From the NCBI GenBank assembly GCA_039679645.1, contig JBDKUO010000055.1:1-49544 (forward strand): DNA of 49,544 nucleotides. Reading direction: 5' to 3'. Shown here in pieces: positions 24,408 through 33,610 of this stretch. The stretch is from Armatimonadota bacterium (lineage in GTDB: Bacteria > Armatimonadota > UBA5829). Made by a program: the position numbers and the translations under genes. The notes under the pieces are model-generated. The model saw only the letters and a list, made by a program, of their open reading frames with translations, did not search any database and was not told where the DNA came from. Each line of letters opens with the position of its first letter. The stretch's first letter is position 1.

Positions 24408-26842
24408 AACATCTTCTCCAGCAGTCTGAGAGCCTGCAGACGGATTTTGTCTGCGCAAGCGGTGTCGACCCGGTCGAGCCAGTCGAAGTCGCCACTGTTG
24501 GTATCAGTAGGCAGTGCGCGAGCTTCGGCAAGCACTCTTTCTGCCTGAGCCTTCAAAGCCATATTTTTCGTCTTTGTCGCGGCGTCTTTGAGCATCGACA
24601 GACATGCATAGTCTTCCACACCTTCCTGCATAGCCTGCCAATGTATTCCATCGGTAACATCATCGGATGCAATAAAAACCGGTGTGAAAGACTGCCCATC
24701 CACACCGAACTCGTTCCAGGAGTTGCCGCCTGACGCGGGATTATATGTTCCGATATCGCCGAACGACCACGAACCTATCCCCTGCGCGCCATACTTGAAC
24801 GCATACCACGCCAGCATTCGATAGTACCTGTACGGATCATAGATCCTGGTGGGTCCCCATGCGCGATAGAACCACAGCGCCTGTTCGGATGACCTCCGAG
24901 TTATATAATATTTCATATATGATGTTGTCTCAGAATTCTTCTCGCACAACTGCGGGCAGACCACATCCATAAGCAAAAAGGCATCGTGCTGCACGCCGGT
25001 CTCTGGATTCGGATACCATGGGTCGGAAAAGACACACAAATCGGGAGCGCCTGACTTGATCGCCTTCGCCCATTGAACGAAAAGCTGCGCCTGCGCGTCA
25101 GATGATGGCTCATCGATCAGATGCAGTCCGAACCGCTTAGGGCTGATCCCGAGTGACTTCACATGCCCGGCTATCAGGCGTGACCACTCGCTCACTCTCG
25201 CGTCAAATGCGGCCTCACCGGCCTTAGCTCCGGCAAAACTGTCTCCCACATATGCGAATACGAAGTAATTGCTTGCCCCGTGCCAGCGATTGACCCACTT
25301 ATCCAGATTATCGAACGACAAAGCAGCTTTGAGCTTGTTGTTTGAATCGAAATCTTCCACCTTGGGCCATGGCAGGACAACCGGCTGGCCCCACGGCGAG
25401 TCCACAAACCCTTCGCGCATAAGCTTTATGGCCTGGCTCATGTTTTTCTGAGTAAGACCGCGGTCCTTATCGCCGTCTGTATAGTCCCACATACACACCG
25501 ATAGTCCGGGCTGTATCATAGCGACTCTGGACACGTTCAGATCAAACGGCAGCTTTATGCGCCTAGCGCCGTCGATCACAAGTATTCCCTTATACCTGCT
25601 GGAAGCCAGTTTTGACGAGTCCACTGTAATCCATATCTTCCGGGTCATACCGGCAGGGATACTTACCGGATAACCGCCTTTTGTGTAATGGTCATCAGGC
25701 AGCGCCGCGGCCACGGGAATATACTCGGCGGTATCCGTCCAGGGAACCGAAGAAATCTTGATCCATGCAGGGTTTGGCGAGCCGTGCAGACCCTTGACAC
25801 TCAAATTGACTGATACGGGCTTTTCTGAAGCATTTGTAATCAGAAAGGACTCCGAACGCCTTTCCTGTCGCATCATGTCTATTGAAAGCCCCGTATCTTT
25901 CGGCGGGCTCTTCGGACAGTCACACGGGCCTACATACTCATACCTGGGTTTCTTCCAGGCAAAGAGCGGCGGCAGGCCGCGTGAACTCAGAATAGCACCA
26001 TAAACCGCAAACACCTGCGCATGCTCGCTGCAATAAGGCATTATGAGTTTGTCGGCTGGGGCAGGCTCAGGAAGAGTATCGATATTGTCCGCTATGTTCT
26101 TGAGCGCGGCGGCATACCGGCTCTTTTTACTCGCGGCGATGTTTGATGCGTCAAGCTCGGCCTTTACGGCGCGTATGTCCGCTGCCACTCTCCTCTTGAT
26201 TGCCGAACGGCACGGCATCTGCTGGGCGAATGTTTTGATATCGGCTATCACTTCGCCGGACGGCTGCACGTTCAGATACTCATCTTGCCCTTTGCAGACC
26301 TCTATCTCATCAACCATAACATAAGACTTGTTTGCAACAGCAAGCCTGACGTAGCGGCCTCTGGTCTTGGGGTCATCGGAGACGAACCTGTGCGCCACAT
26401 AGCCGTTGCGCAGGCTCGGGGCATCGGTTTTCGTGCGGACCATCAGGTCACCGGCAAAATGCCAGGTGATATTATCGTCACTGACAGCTACAATTACCGC
26501 CGAAGGCCAGAAGACGCCTACTCCAAAATTAGCCGCAGTGCTGTATGAAATCGCGCCTATAGGTTGGACCTTGCCCAGGTCTATCGTCATAAGGACCGGC
26601 GAAACGCCCTGCCATCCCACAGAGCCGCGCTGACCCCACAAGAAATCCGGGTGATATACCCCGTCGGTGAGCTGCTTGGCGTCGTCTGGGTCTTTACAGA
26701 GAGAGTAGTTCGGTGCCGGATCGAACGTGACCGGGCAGCCTAGCGCAATATTTACCGGCTGTGAAGAGTTATCAGCCTGTGCACAAGCGCATAAGCAGGA
26801 CGCTATTGCCATCAGGCAGAAAACTCTTGCCGCAAATCTCAT
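24404..26842 (-). CDS. secreted GH123/DUF4091-like glycoside hydrolase
   Basis: Predicted exported protein of 812 residues with a signal peptide (MRFAARVFCLMAIASCLCACA, possibly a lipoprotein because of the Cys run). An F5/8-type carbohydrate-binding-like domain follows (about 30-190: TIDLGKVQPIGAISYSTAAN, GRYVRLAVANKSYVMVDEIEV). After an alpha-helical insert comes a beta domain and then a TIM-barrel-like DUF4091/GH123 region. FGLHLIDEPSSD carries the Asp-Glu pair expected of GH123 enzymes, and GIGSWSFGDIGTYNP and EGVEDYACLSML are typical of the C-terminal part. GH123 enzymes release N-acetylgalactosamine with substrate assistance; the actual glycan here is unknown. Its stop overlaps the start of the TGA-containing gene. 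Confidence 0.85.
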   Translation of the reverse strand: MRFAARVFCLMAIASCLCACAQADNSSQPVNIALGCPVTFDPAPNYSLCKDPDDAKQLTDGVYHPDFLWGQRGSVGWQGVSPVLMTIDLGKVQPIGAISYSTAANFGVGVFWPSAVIVAVSDDNITWHFAGDLMVRTKTDAPSLRNGYVAHRFVSDDPKTRGRYVRLAVANKSYVMVDEIEVCKGQDEYLNVQPSGEVIADIKTFAQQMPCRSAIKRRVAADIRAVKAELDASNIAASKKSRYAAALKNIADNIDTLPEPAPADKLIMPYCSEHAQVFAVYGAILSSRGLPPLFAWKKPRYEYVGPCDCPKSPPKDTGLSIDMMRQERRSESFLITNASEKPVSVNLSVKGLHGSPNPAWIKISSVPWTDTAEYIPVAAALPDDHYTKGGYPVSIPAGMTRKIWITVDSSKLASSRYKGILVIDGARRIKLPFDLNVSRVAMIQPGLSVCMWDYTDGDKDRGLTQKNMSQAIKLMREGFVDSPWGQPVVLPWPKVEDFDSNNKLKAALSFDNLDKWVNRWHGASNYFVFAYVGDSFAGAKAGEAAFDARVSEWSRLIAGHVKSLGISPKRFGLHLIDEPSSDAQAQLFVQWAKAIKSGAPDLCVFSDPWYPNPETGVQHDAFLLMDVVCPQLCEKNSETTSYMKYYITRRSSEQALWFYRAWGPTRIYDPYRYYRMLAWYAFKYGAQGIGSWSFGDIGTYNPASGGNSWNEFGVDGQSFTPVFIASDDVTDGIHWQAMQEGVEDYACLSMLKDAATKTKNMALKAQAERVLAEARALPTDTNSGDFDWLDRVDTACADKIRLQALRLLEKML

Positions 26843-26849
26843 TATAATC

Positions 26850-26873
26850 TCCTCACAGTCGTTCGGAATGACA
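26850..26873. repeat. dispersed GGAATGAC-type repeat
   Basis: CTCCTCACAGTCGTTCGGAATGACA-like sequence overlapping the ribosome-binding site region of the GH123-like gene; similar to 38733-38761. Confidence 0.45.
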
Positions 26874-26937
26874 GTTGTAAGTATTCAGTATCATTCTTCT
26901 TCGTGAGACTGTCGGTTTCCTTGGATCATATAAACCG

Positions 26938-27046
26938 GGCGCCGGAGATTCCCTTCCCCGGCGCCCAATCCTAACGTCCCTGTTCTTGCAGTGCTTCCTG
27001 CAAACTTAACACTTTACCCTACCCTCCAGGTAAGACACCTGGAGGG
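26938..27046 (-). terminator. three consecutive hairpins (terminator or structured leader)
   Basis: Stem 1 is CCCTCCAGGT/ACCTGGAGGG (27022-27046, perfect 10 bp). Stem 2 is TTGCAG/CTGCAA around 26983-27002. Stem 3 is GGGCGCCGG/CCGGCGCCC (26938-26966, perfect 9 bp). None has a long U-tract on the minus strand. They separate the unknown gene ending at 27068 from the GH123-like gene at 26842. Confidence 0.45.
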
Positions 27047-27067
27047 ATTGAAAACCTGACAATTCAT

Positions 27068-27343
27068 TCAATCAATCCCAGCATCCAGGGTTATTGGAGC
27101 TTCAGAAGGTGGTACACCAGTTTCTTGCTCGATTTTTCTTGCGATGTCATTTTCAAGAGTAAGTAGCTTTGCACTCATATCGGTTGCTACAGCTACTGCC
27201 CTAGGAGCCGCAACAAGTGACATATTCATAACTTGCACTACAACAAGCCATACCAATTCTAGATTCTGCGCTGCTATGAAAACACGCACCATGTCTGTCC
27301 TAGCGACGATATCAGGTTGATTATTTGTTGCTCCATTAGCCAA
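27068..27343 (-). CDS. hypothetical protein
   Basis: A 91-residue frame that I do not recognise. The middle is hydrophobic (LELVWLVVVQVMNMSLVAAP) and the C-terminal third is amphipathic and charged (LLTLENDIARKIEQETG). It lies 24 bp downstream of an unrelated membrane protein on the same strand, and both are AT-richer than their neighbours. It may be a soluble or membrane-associated partner of that protein. Confidence 0.5.
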   Translation of the reverse strand: MANGATNNQPDIVARTDMVRVFIAAQNLELVWLVVVQVMNMSLVAAPRAVAVATDMSAKLLTLENDIARKIEQETGVPPSEAPITLDAGID

Positions 27344-27367
27344 ACTCCAAAACAGAAATCGCAGCCA

Positions 27368-28237
27368 TTAACCTGTGCCATTAATAAAAAATGCGGAATT
27401 GTTCAAGCGCCACAATGCATAGTATATTGAGGCAAAACCCACACACAGAAGTGTGAAACAAAGCATGAAAGTGAATGCAAAGTAGAATCCCTGAAATGGC
27501 AGCAAGCCGAGTCTACCAACAGTAGATTGCAGCCATTGTACCCACCCATAAAGTGTTTTTAGGGACAGTGCATGCACCTCTTGCTCTGATTTTTTCTTGC
27601 TCTGCTCATTACTAGCCTGTGTCAGAATAGACCGAATAAACTTACAGGCCATTTCTATTAGCATCTGTGGAAAAGCATATGGATTGCCACACCAGTCCGC
27701 AAAACTCGAGATTAAATATGCAAATCCGATACATATAAGCACTACACATATTCTAAGTTGTGCACAATCATGTGCATTACCTGCCCAAACCACTGCAACA
27801 ATAAATAAGCTAGCAGCAATAATACGATCGCGGGTTCTCCTAAAGGAATGAAAAACACCCCGCGAAAACCGACCGATGTTTTTTCCAAAAAATATGGTTA
27901 CTTTCACGTGTCTTTTTATAAGCCACCAAACAATACTAACCACAACGATTAGTGGGAAAAACACCACATAAACAGCTGTAACAACACGGTTTACTAGAAT
28001 GAGCAGAAGTAAAAGTGCACCGATTACAACTGCTTTACCGCCTACTGTATCAATTGCATTCACAATTAATGAAGTAAACGCACACTGCGGAGGGTGTATG
28101 GCGGTTATACAAACTAACCACCATACTATGCCAAACACAGCATGTGAAATATTAGAACCACTTCCCGTGTCACTCTTAATCTCATTATTGTTTTTAGCAC
28201 TTTTTTCTTCTAGGGTAACATCTGCATCCTCTCCCAT
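27368..28237 (-). CDS. multi-pass membrane protein of unknown function
   Basis: A 289-residue protein with about six to seven hydrophobic helices: SHAVFGIVWWLVCITAIH, VVIGALLLLLILVNRVVTAV, VFFPLIVVVSIVWWLI, IIAASLFIVAVVWAG, ICVVLICIGFAYLISSF and FAFTFMLCFTLLCVGFASIYYALW. The N-terminus is polar and acidic. I recognise no family. Codon and base composition are AT-richer than in the flanking genes, which hints at separate origin. It is followed at once by the 91-residue gene. Confidence 0.6.
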   Translation of the reverse strand: MGEDADVTLEEKSAKNNNEIKSDTGSGSNISHAVFGIVWWLVCITAIHPPQCAFTSLIVNAIDTVGGKAVVIGALLLLLILVNRVVTAVYVVFFPLIVVVSIVWWLIKRHVKVTIFFGKNIGRFSRGVFHSFRRTRDRIIAASLFIVAVVWAGNAHDCAQLRICVVLICIGFAYLISSFADWCGNPYAFPQMLIEMACKFIRSILTQASNEQSKKKSEQEVHALSLKTLYGWVQWLQSTVGRLGLLPFQGFYFAFTFMLCFTLLCVGFASIYYALWRLNNSAFFINGTG

Positions 28238-28248
28238 TTAGCCACCAC

Positions 28249-30480
28249 CTATCCGCACTTGCTGAATCCGCAGAACCTGCAGACTACACAGCCGGACTCA
28301 TGCTCGACTGCGCTTCCGCAATCCGGGCATGCGCCCACCAGGTTATCGAGTCTGTCTACGTGCTTGGATATCTCGTCAGTCGCAACGCCGGTCTGGCGCT
28401 CAGCCAGGTAATGCTCGATAGCGATCCCTATAGCGTCGGCGCACGAAAGGACAGATCCGCCGTTGCCCCATGCGGGGGTCGGGCACCTGATCCCGCGCAG
28501 ATGTTTCTGAATAGACTGAGCATCCACACCGGCTCGCAATGCAAGCGATATCAACCTGCCTATGGCTTCGAGCTGGCTCGACGCGCAACCGCCTGCTTTA
28601 CCCATAGAAGTGAAGACCTCACACAGACCCTCGTCGTCCTCGTTTATGGTGACGTATAGATTCCCACAGCCGGTGTTCATACGCTCGGTGGAGCCGTGCG
28701 TGCGGTTCGGCCTGGCCCTCGGACCGCGTACAATCTTACCCGCCGCATCGACAGTTTTCTTGTCCATGCCTGAAACATTGAGGACCTGAGCGTCTCGACT
28801 TCCGTAGCGATAGATCGTGCATCCCTTGCATCCCTCTTTATATGCGAGCAGATAGACCTCACGTACATCATCCGGGGTAGCATCCTCAGGGAAATTGACT
28901 GTCTTGGAGACTGCATTGTCCGTAAACCTCTGGAAGGCTGCCTGCATACGGATATGCCAGGCCGGAGCAATATCCAGAGCTGTGCCGAAGACCCTCTGGA
29001 CATCCTCAGGGACTTCGTCCATTCCGCGAACGCTGCCCCGCTCGGCGATATTACGCATCAACTCCTCACTGTAGAACCCGCGCTCCCGCGCAACTCGCTC
29101 GAAGTAAGGGTTCACCTCCACAAGCTCAGTGCCGTCCATAACACGCTTCACATAGCTGATGGCAAAGAGCGGCTCGACTCCGCTGGAGCACGCAGCAATG
29201 ATGCTGAGAGTGCCAGTCGGAGCTATAGTCGTGACGGTGGCATTGCGCACCTCCATGCCGTCGTCCTTGCGGTCATAGATACTGCCCTTGAAGTTGGGGA
29301 AGACACCCCGCTCCTTGGCTAGCTCGCAGGAGACTTTGCGGCCCTCGTTGTTGATAAAACTCATCACCTGCTCAGCGATGGATATACCCTCTTCTGAATC
29401 GTAAGGAATACCCAACTGCAGCAGCATATCGGCAAAGCCCATAACCCCCATCCCGATCTTGCGATTGGCCCGAGTCATGTTAGCGATCTCTTCGAGAGGA
29501 TAACGGTTCACGTCGATCACATCGTCCAGGAAGCGCACCGCAAGCTGGACTGCATGGCGGAGCTTGTCGTAGTCAACTTCATAGTGGCCATCGACCTCTT
29601 TCACCATCAGCGCAAGGTTGATTGAGCCCAGGTTACACGACTCATACGGCAGCAGAGGTTGCTCACCGCATGGATTGGTGCTCTCGATCTGGCCGACATG
29701 CGGGGTCGGGTTGTCCCGATTGATGCGGTCTATAAAGATGATGCCCGGCTCGCCGTTTGTCCACGCCAGGTTTACGATCAGATCGAAGACCTTGCCCGCA
29801 TTGAGCTTCTTGCAGGGCTTGCCGTCGCGAGGATTGATCAGATCATAGTCCTTGCCCTTAATAGCAGCCTGCATGAACTTCTCGGTGAGCAGCACGCTTA
29901 TATTGAAGTTGGTGAGCTTGGTGGTGTCTTTCTTACAGGTTATAAAGTCGATTATATCCGGGTGATCCACACGCAGGCAGCCCATGTTTGCGCCGCGGCG
30001 GGTCCCACCCTGCTTGATCGCCTCGGTGGCCGAGTTGAAGACCTCCATAAACGAGATCGGACCGCTTGAGACGCCGTTGGTCGATTTGACGCAGTCGTGT
30101 GCCGGTCTCAATCGCGAGAAGGAAAAACCTGTCCCGCCGCCGCTTTTATGGATGAGCGCAGTGTTCTTTACCGTCTCGAAGATACTCTCCATAGAGTCCT
30201 CGATAGGCAGCACAAAACACGCAGAGAGCTGGCCGAGGTCACGACCCGCGTTCATAAGAGTCGGGCTGTTTGGAAGGAAATGAAGATTACTTATGAGTTC
30301 ATAATATTCGCCCGCGAGCCCTTCGATGTGCTTCTCGGACTTACCGTAAGCGATCTCTGCCTCGGCAATTGCACGCGAAACACGCTTGAACATCCCATCG
30401 ACGTCCTCGATCAGTTCGCCTTTCTCGTCTTTTCGTAGATATCGTTTTTCTAAAACGGTTATTGCATTTTTAGTAAGCAT
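28249..30480 (-). CDS. nrdJ: adenosylcobalamin-dependent ribonucleoside-diphosphate reductase (class II)
   Basis: Reduces ribonucleotides to deoxyribonucleotides with a B12-derived thiyl radical and needs no oxygen. It has 743 residues from the ATG at 30480, preceded by a GGGGTGGG ribosome-binding site; the frame to 30582 has no such signal. Active-site features are LSACFVLPIEDSM, HKSGGGTGFSFSRLRP, STNPCGEQPLLPYESCNLGSINL (NxCGE), and FPEDATPDDVREVYLLAYKEGCKGCTIY. The extreme C-terminus is a zinc-ribbon-like CPDCGSAVEHESGC-VCRFCGFSKCG that probably holds the redox-shuttle cysteines. nrdR is just upstream on the same strand, so control by NrdR is expected. Confidence 0.96.
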   Translation of the reverse strand: MLTKNAITVLEKRYLRKDEKGELIEDVDGMFKRVSRAIAEAEIAYGKSEKHIEGLAGEYYELISNLHFLPNSPTLMNAGRDLGQLSACFVLPIEDSMESIFETVKNTALIHKSGGGTGFSFSRLRPAHDCVKSTNGVSSGPISFMEVFNSATEAIKQGGTRRGANMGCLRVDHPDIIDFITCKKDTTKLTNFNISVLLTEKFMQAAIKGKDYDLINPRDGKPCKKLNAGKVFDLIVNLAWTNGEPGIIFIDRINRDNPTPHVGQIESTNPCGEQPLLPYESCNLGSINLALMVKEVDGHYEVDYDKLRHAVQLAVRFLDDVIDVNRYPLEEIANMTRANRKIGMGVMGFADMLLQLGIPYDSEEGISIAEQVMSFINNEGRKVSCELAKERGVFPNFKGSIYDRKDDGMEVRNATVTTIAPTGTLSIIAACSSGVEPLFAISYVKRVMDGTELVEVNPYFERVARERGFYSEELMRNIAERGSVRGMDEVPEDVQRVFGTALDIAPAWHIRMQAAFQRFTDNAVSKTVNFPEDATPDDVREVYLLAYKEGCKGCTIYRYGSRDAQVLNVSGMDKKTVDAAGKIVRGPRARPNRTHGSTERMNTGCGNLYVTINEDDEGLCEVFTSMGKAGGCASSQLEAIGRLISLALRAGVDAQSIQKHLRGIRCPTPAWGNGGSVLSCADAIGIAIEHYLAERQTGVATDEISKHVDRLDNLVGACPDCGSAVEHESGCVVCRFCGFSKCG

Positions 30481-30650
30481 TAGCCCACCCCTGTATAGAA
30501 GTTGATGTAAGAGGAAAAAACATAAGTGCTGCGCTTTTGATAATGTTGGATATATGATCCAACACGCAAAGGAACCTCGCAATCATAAATCGCGGGATTT
30601 CTATGCGGTCGCGATCAGATATCGCGCCCGAACACATTTTCTTATTGAGA
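30481..30650. other. nrdR-nrdJ spacer with two small palindromes
   Basis: Contains GTTGGAT-atatg-ATCCAAC (30545-30563) and CGCGAT-cagat-ATCGCG (30610-30626). Either could be a processing site or weak terminator between nrdR and nrdJ. I do not see a cobalamin riboswitch core here. Confidence 0.4.
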
Positions 30651-31133
30651 CTAGCGCGAAGACCTTTTGGAAGAGCGCCGCCCACTGCCGCCCAAGACTT
30701 CCACTATATCTCTGAACTGCCCTGCATCCTGAAACTGCCTGTAGACCGATGCAAACCTTACATATGCGACCTGGTCCACTTTTCGCAGAGCCTCGACTAC
30801 CATCTCACCGACCTGCTCCGATTCGATCTCTCTGACCCCGGAATCATACACTTCACGCTCGATGTCATCGGCAATAGATTCCAACGTGTCCATTCCAACC
30901 GGACGCTTTTCACACGCTACGATCATGCCTTTTAGTATCTTATTTCGATCGAAAGGCTCGCGGCGCTTGTCCCGCTTTACTACCATCACGCGCAGCTCTT
31001 CAATCTGCTCGAAAGTAGTGTAACGCCTGCCACAGCCGACACACTCCCGACGACGCCTGATAGCTTCGCCGCCCTTTGCGGTGCGCGAATCTAGAACTTT
31101 ATCGTCCTGATTGCCACAAAATGGACATTTCAT
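30651..31133 (-). CDS. nrdR: transcriptional repressor NrdR
   Basis: Zinc-ribbon/ATP-cone repressor of ribonucleotide reductase genes that senses dATP/ATP. From the ATG at 31133 it has 160 residues. The zinc ribbon is MKCPFCGNQDDKVLDSRTAKGG...RRRECVGCGRRYTTFE, and the ATP-cone begins VMVVKRDKRREPFDRNKILKGM. The C-terminal DIVEVLGGSGRRSSKRS tail is slightly longer than usual. Two NrdR-box-like sites lie 14-61 bp upstream of its start, so it should repress itself and nrdJ. Confidence 0.97.
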   Translation of the reverse strand: MKCPFCGNQDDKVLDSRTAKGGEAIRRRRECVGCGRRYTTFEQIEELRVMVVKRDKRREPFDRNKILKGMIVACEKRPVGMDTLESIADDIEREVYDSGVREIESEQVGEMVVEALRKVDQVAYVRFASVYRQFQDAGQFRDIVEVLGGSGRRSSKRSSR

Positions 31134-31146
31134 GATAAGCCCTCTG

Positions 31147-31162
31147 CCACTATATCTAGTGG
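31147..31162. promoter_or_regulatory. NrdR box 1
   Basis: CCACTATATCTAGTGG, a palindrome with 13 of 16 matches to the ACACWATATATWGTGT NrdR consensus as I recall it. Confidence 0.65.
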
Positions 31163-31178
31163 ACTCCAGAATAGTATC

Positions 31179-31194
31179 ACACAACATATACCAT
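31179..31194. promoter_or_regulatory. NrdR box 2
   Basis: ACACAACATATACCAT, 12 of 16 matches to the NrdR consensus. Its centre is 32 bp from that of box 1, about three helical turns, the usual tandem spacing. Confidence 0.55.
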
Positions 31195-31268
31195 GTCAAT
31201 GAGACGCAACAACATTTTTATGTGGCAAATTTCCCCGGCTAAATGCCCGGTTGGTATTGACAAAAAAC

Positions 31269-31298
31269 AAAAAAAGTGGCGATTTTTTCAATCGCCAC
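31269..31298 (-). terminator. Rho-independent terminator
   Basis: On the minus strand GTGGCGATT-gaaaa-AATCGCCAC is followed by TTTTTTTGTTTTTTG. It ends the transcript of the secreted metzincin-like gene. Confidence 0.88.
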
Positions 31299-31342
31299 AT
31301 GGTGTTTACAATCAACTGATAAGCATTAACTATTAATCTTGG

Positions 31343-33610
31343 TCAGTCCTTTACATTGAGCTTGCTGTAGCAGTTATATTGCCCATCTTTACAGAAGCTG
31401 TTGTATTGCAAAGGCAGTGCTGCATCGCTTTTGAAAAGCACCTGTAGTATGCCAAGATTCGATTCATCTGCTTCATCTGGGTAGCGCATGGGGCACGTAC
31501 GGCTGCCCTCAGAACTCTCGCTACTGTTGCCGTCAGCATCCGTAACTTCGTGGCCGGGCAGACCGCACGCATGGCCGACTTCATGTATGGCACACAAAGT
31601 CACCATCTGCTGCACTAACTGTTCACGAGTCCCTTCACTCATCTTTTCGAGCGCCCTCTGGGCCAGCCAGCGGGGAAGGCCCGATGCCTGTAATTGCTTT
31701 GCCTCATCTGAGCCCGGCCAGTTCAGCGCATTATTTAGAAACCCATAAATATGCTCGATATATGCTCGCAACCGCGCCGGGAAGACCTTGGTGTAATCAG
31801 CGCCCTCAGGGCTGTCACAGTTGTTGCAATAGCCGTAAATATTGTGGTTCGGCCTGATCCCATCAGGGTCCTCCATTCCTGAAGGAACAACCAGCCGGAC
31901 AGCATATTTATGATAGCCGCTCGGCTCGCCCATCTTCCAATCGACGATACGATCCAGTGTAAGCCCGCCTCGATTGAACACAAGCTGATTATTCAGCCTA
32001 TATGCAGTAATACCGGAGGCTTGTTTCCAGAGTTGAGTATTGAATTTATTGCTCTCATCGATAACAAAGAGCTCTTTCTCTTTGGGAGACAAGCGCTTGT
32101 ATGTTAAAGTGGAGCCGTCAAGGACTACGAAACCACGATACTCCCGGTAGAGTGAAAGGCCATCGCCCTTTTTCTCCTGTCCTGCAACTTTCTCTTCATC
32201 CCAGTCCTCGCTGTGGCCACTAAATCCCTGCTCTTCCTGCCAGGCATCTGCAACATGATTATCGTCTTCATCGCGCGGGACAGACAGAAATTCGCGCCCG
32301 TTAGATTCGTCCTTCGCAGTCTCATTAAGCTCATCGCATACCGCTTTTACACGCCCATAAGCGCCGCAGTCCGTGCTCTCTACTATCACAACTGCCAGCG
32401 AGACACGATCACTAGTATAGGCATGTTTGGGATCTTGCGGATCGATAACAATATTGTCCGCCTGTTCGTCGGCAAAACAGAGGTCTGTTTTCTTGCTTAC
32501 ATCTGCGGGATAGTTACAGCAGCGTCCTTTGTTTTCACTGACATCCGTCAGATAAAAGTCTATCCTGCCCTTTGGCGCAGGCTTACCTTTTTCTTTTGGT
32601 TTGAGTTCAGCCTTAATGCCCAGAGGCATCGGCATACCGTAAATATGGTTCGGATTGTCTTTCATACGCGGCACGGGGACCCACTTCTGATAGAGCTCAG
32701 GCTGAACCGGTGAAATTATCATATCCGGCTCCACAGGCACATTGCCGACAGACCAATTCACAGTAAGGGTTCCCGGAATCAGCATTTGTTCTTCTGTTAA
32801 GCCATCACCCCATTGAGCCTGCATCGCTTTTTTTGTGGTCACTATCAGTGAGTTTCCACCTGCCAGGGCAACCACAGGGATTGTCATTGAGCCTTTGCTC
32901 CCCCCATCGCGCCAGTTTACTTCGAAAATACCGCCCTCAACCATGAGAGGCGAACCTGATTCACTGCTCTTTCCACTCGATTCAGCGTTGTTGGCGAACT
33001 TAGAGAAAGCAGTTCCAGAGCTCTCAGCATGAAATGGTATACGCACAGATAAACTGAATCCTGTCTCAGATGTAACGCTGCCACTTGGGCCGGTATCTGT
33101 TTCAGTTACATCGGAATCGGTTATTTGCCAATATGCTTCGTTCAGCGCAAAGCAAGCAAGACTCAGCTTTTTACTGACGGCTACACGTCCCACTATACCC
33201 GCTATATCGCCCTCACTGATGGGCATATCGACGGAATCATTTGTGCTGATTGGTAAAGATATGGTAGCGCGTTTGCCGTTGGATACTCCAATATACACTA
33301 CATTACCGCTGAACGAGGCTTTTCTTTTGACTGACGTCTTTGAGCCAGTAAAAGCTGTGCCGGCTTGCACGTTTACATTTGCAGTAATGGACCCATCACT
33401 TGTTTGTTTGACACTTTGGCCGTTGATCTTAAGATTATAGGTAATAGTGCCCTTGGTCGGGCATATTATCTGCTCATCGGGATAACCAAGCGGTACCGGC
33501 GACTCAACAAAATCGTACTGATCTTCTTCGCAAAAGCAGGGACCGGCTATGAATACAATCCCCAGGACGAATGCGCACAATCGCAAAAAAATTGAAATTC
33601 TCCCCCACAT
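31343..33610 (-). CDS. large secreted protein with C-terminal metzincin-like protease site
   Basis: A 755-residue exported protein with a signal peptide (ISIFLRLCAFVLGIVFIAGPCFC). The N-terminal 300 residues are beta-rich and Ser/Thr-rich, perhaps Ig-like modules. A polar middle (about 430-500) is rich in Asp and Glu. Near the C-terminus, HEVGHACGLPGHE (676-688) matches the zinc motif HExxHxxGxxH of metzincins, and TCPMRYP about 20 residues later is a plausible Met-turn (Met708). This would make it a zinc endopeptidase acting outside the cell. No propeptide cysteine switch is obvious. It has its own terminator and opposes the gene at 33865. The N-terminal function is unknown. Confidence 0.75.
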   Translation of the reverse strand: MWGRISIFLRLCAFVLGIVFIAGPCFCEEDQYDFVESPVPLGYPDEQIICPTKGTITYNLKINGQSVKQTSDGSITANVNVQAGTAFTGSKTSVKRKASFSGNVVYIGVSNGKRATISLPISTNDSVDMPISEGDIAGIVGRVAVSKKLSLACFALNEAYWQITDSDVTETDTGPSGSVTSETGFSLSVRIPFHAESSGTAFSKFANNAESSGKSSESGSPLMVEGGIFEVNWRDGGSKGSMTIPVVALAGGNSLIVTTKKAMQAQWGDGLTEEQMLIPGTLTVNWSVGNVPVEPDMIISPVQPELYQKWVPVPRMKDNPNHIYGMPMPLGIKAELKPKEKGKPAPKGRIDFYLTDVSENKGRCCNYPADVSKKTDLCFADEQADNIVIDPQDPKHAYTSDRVSLAVVIVESTDCGAYGRVKAVCDELNETAKDESNGREFLSVPRDEDDNHVADAWQEEQGFSGHSEDWDEEKVAGQEKKGDGLSLYREYRGFVVLDGSTLTYKRLSPKEKELFVIDESNKFNTQLWKQASGITAYRLNNQLVFNRGGLTLDRIVDWKMGEPSGYHKYAVRLVVPSGMEDPDGIRPNHNIYGYCNNCDSPEGADYTKVFPARLRAYIEHIYGFLNNALNWPGSDEAKQLQASGLPRWLAQRALEKMSEGTREQLVQQMVTLCAIHEVGHACGLPGHEVTDADGNSSESSEGSRTCPMRYPDEADESNLGILQVLFKSDAALPLQYNSFCKDGQYNCYSKLNVKD

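Noticed and set aside
30481-30650. Cobalamin riboswitch before nrdJ
   Set aside because: No B12-box or matching long-range structure is visible; only two small palindromes.
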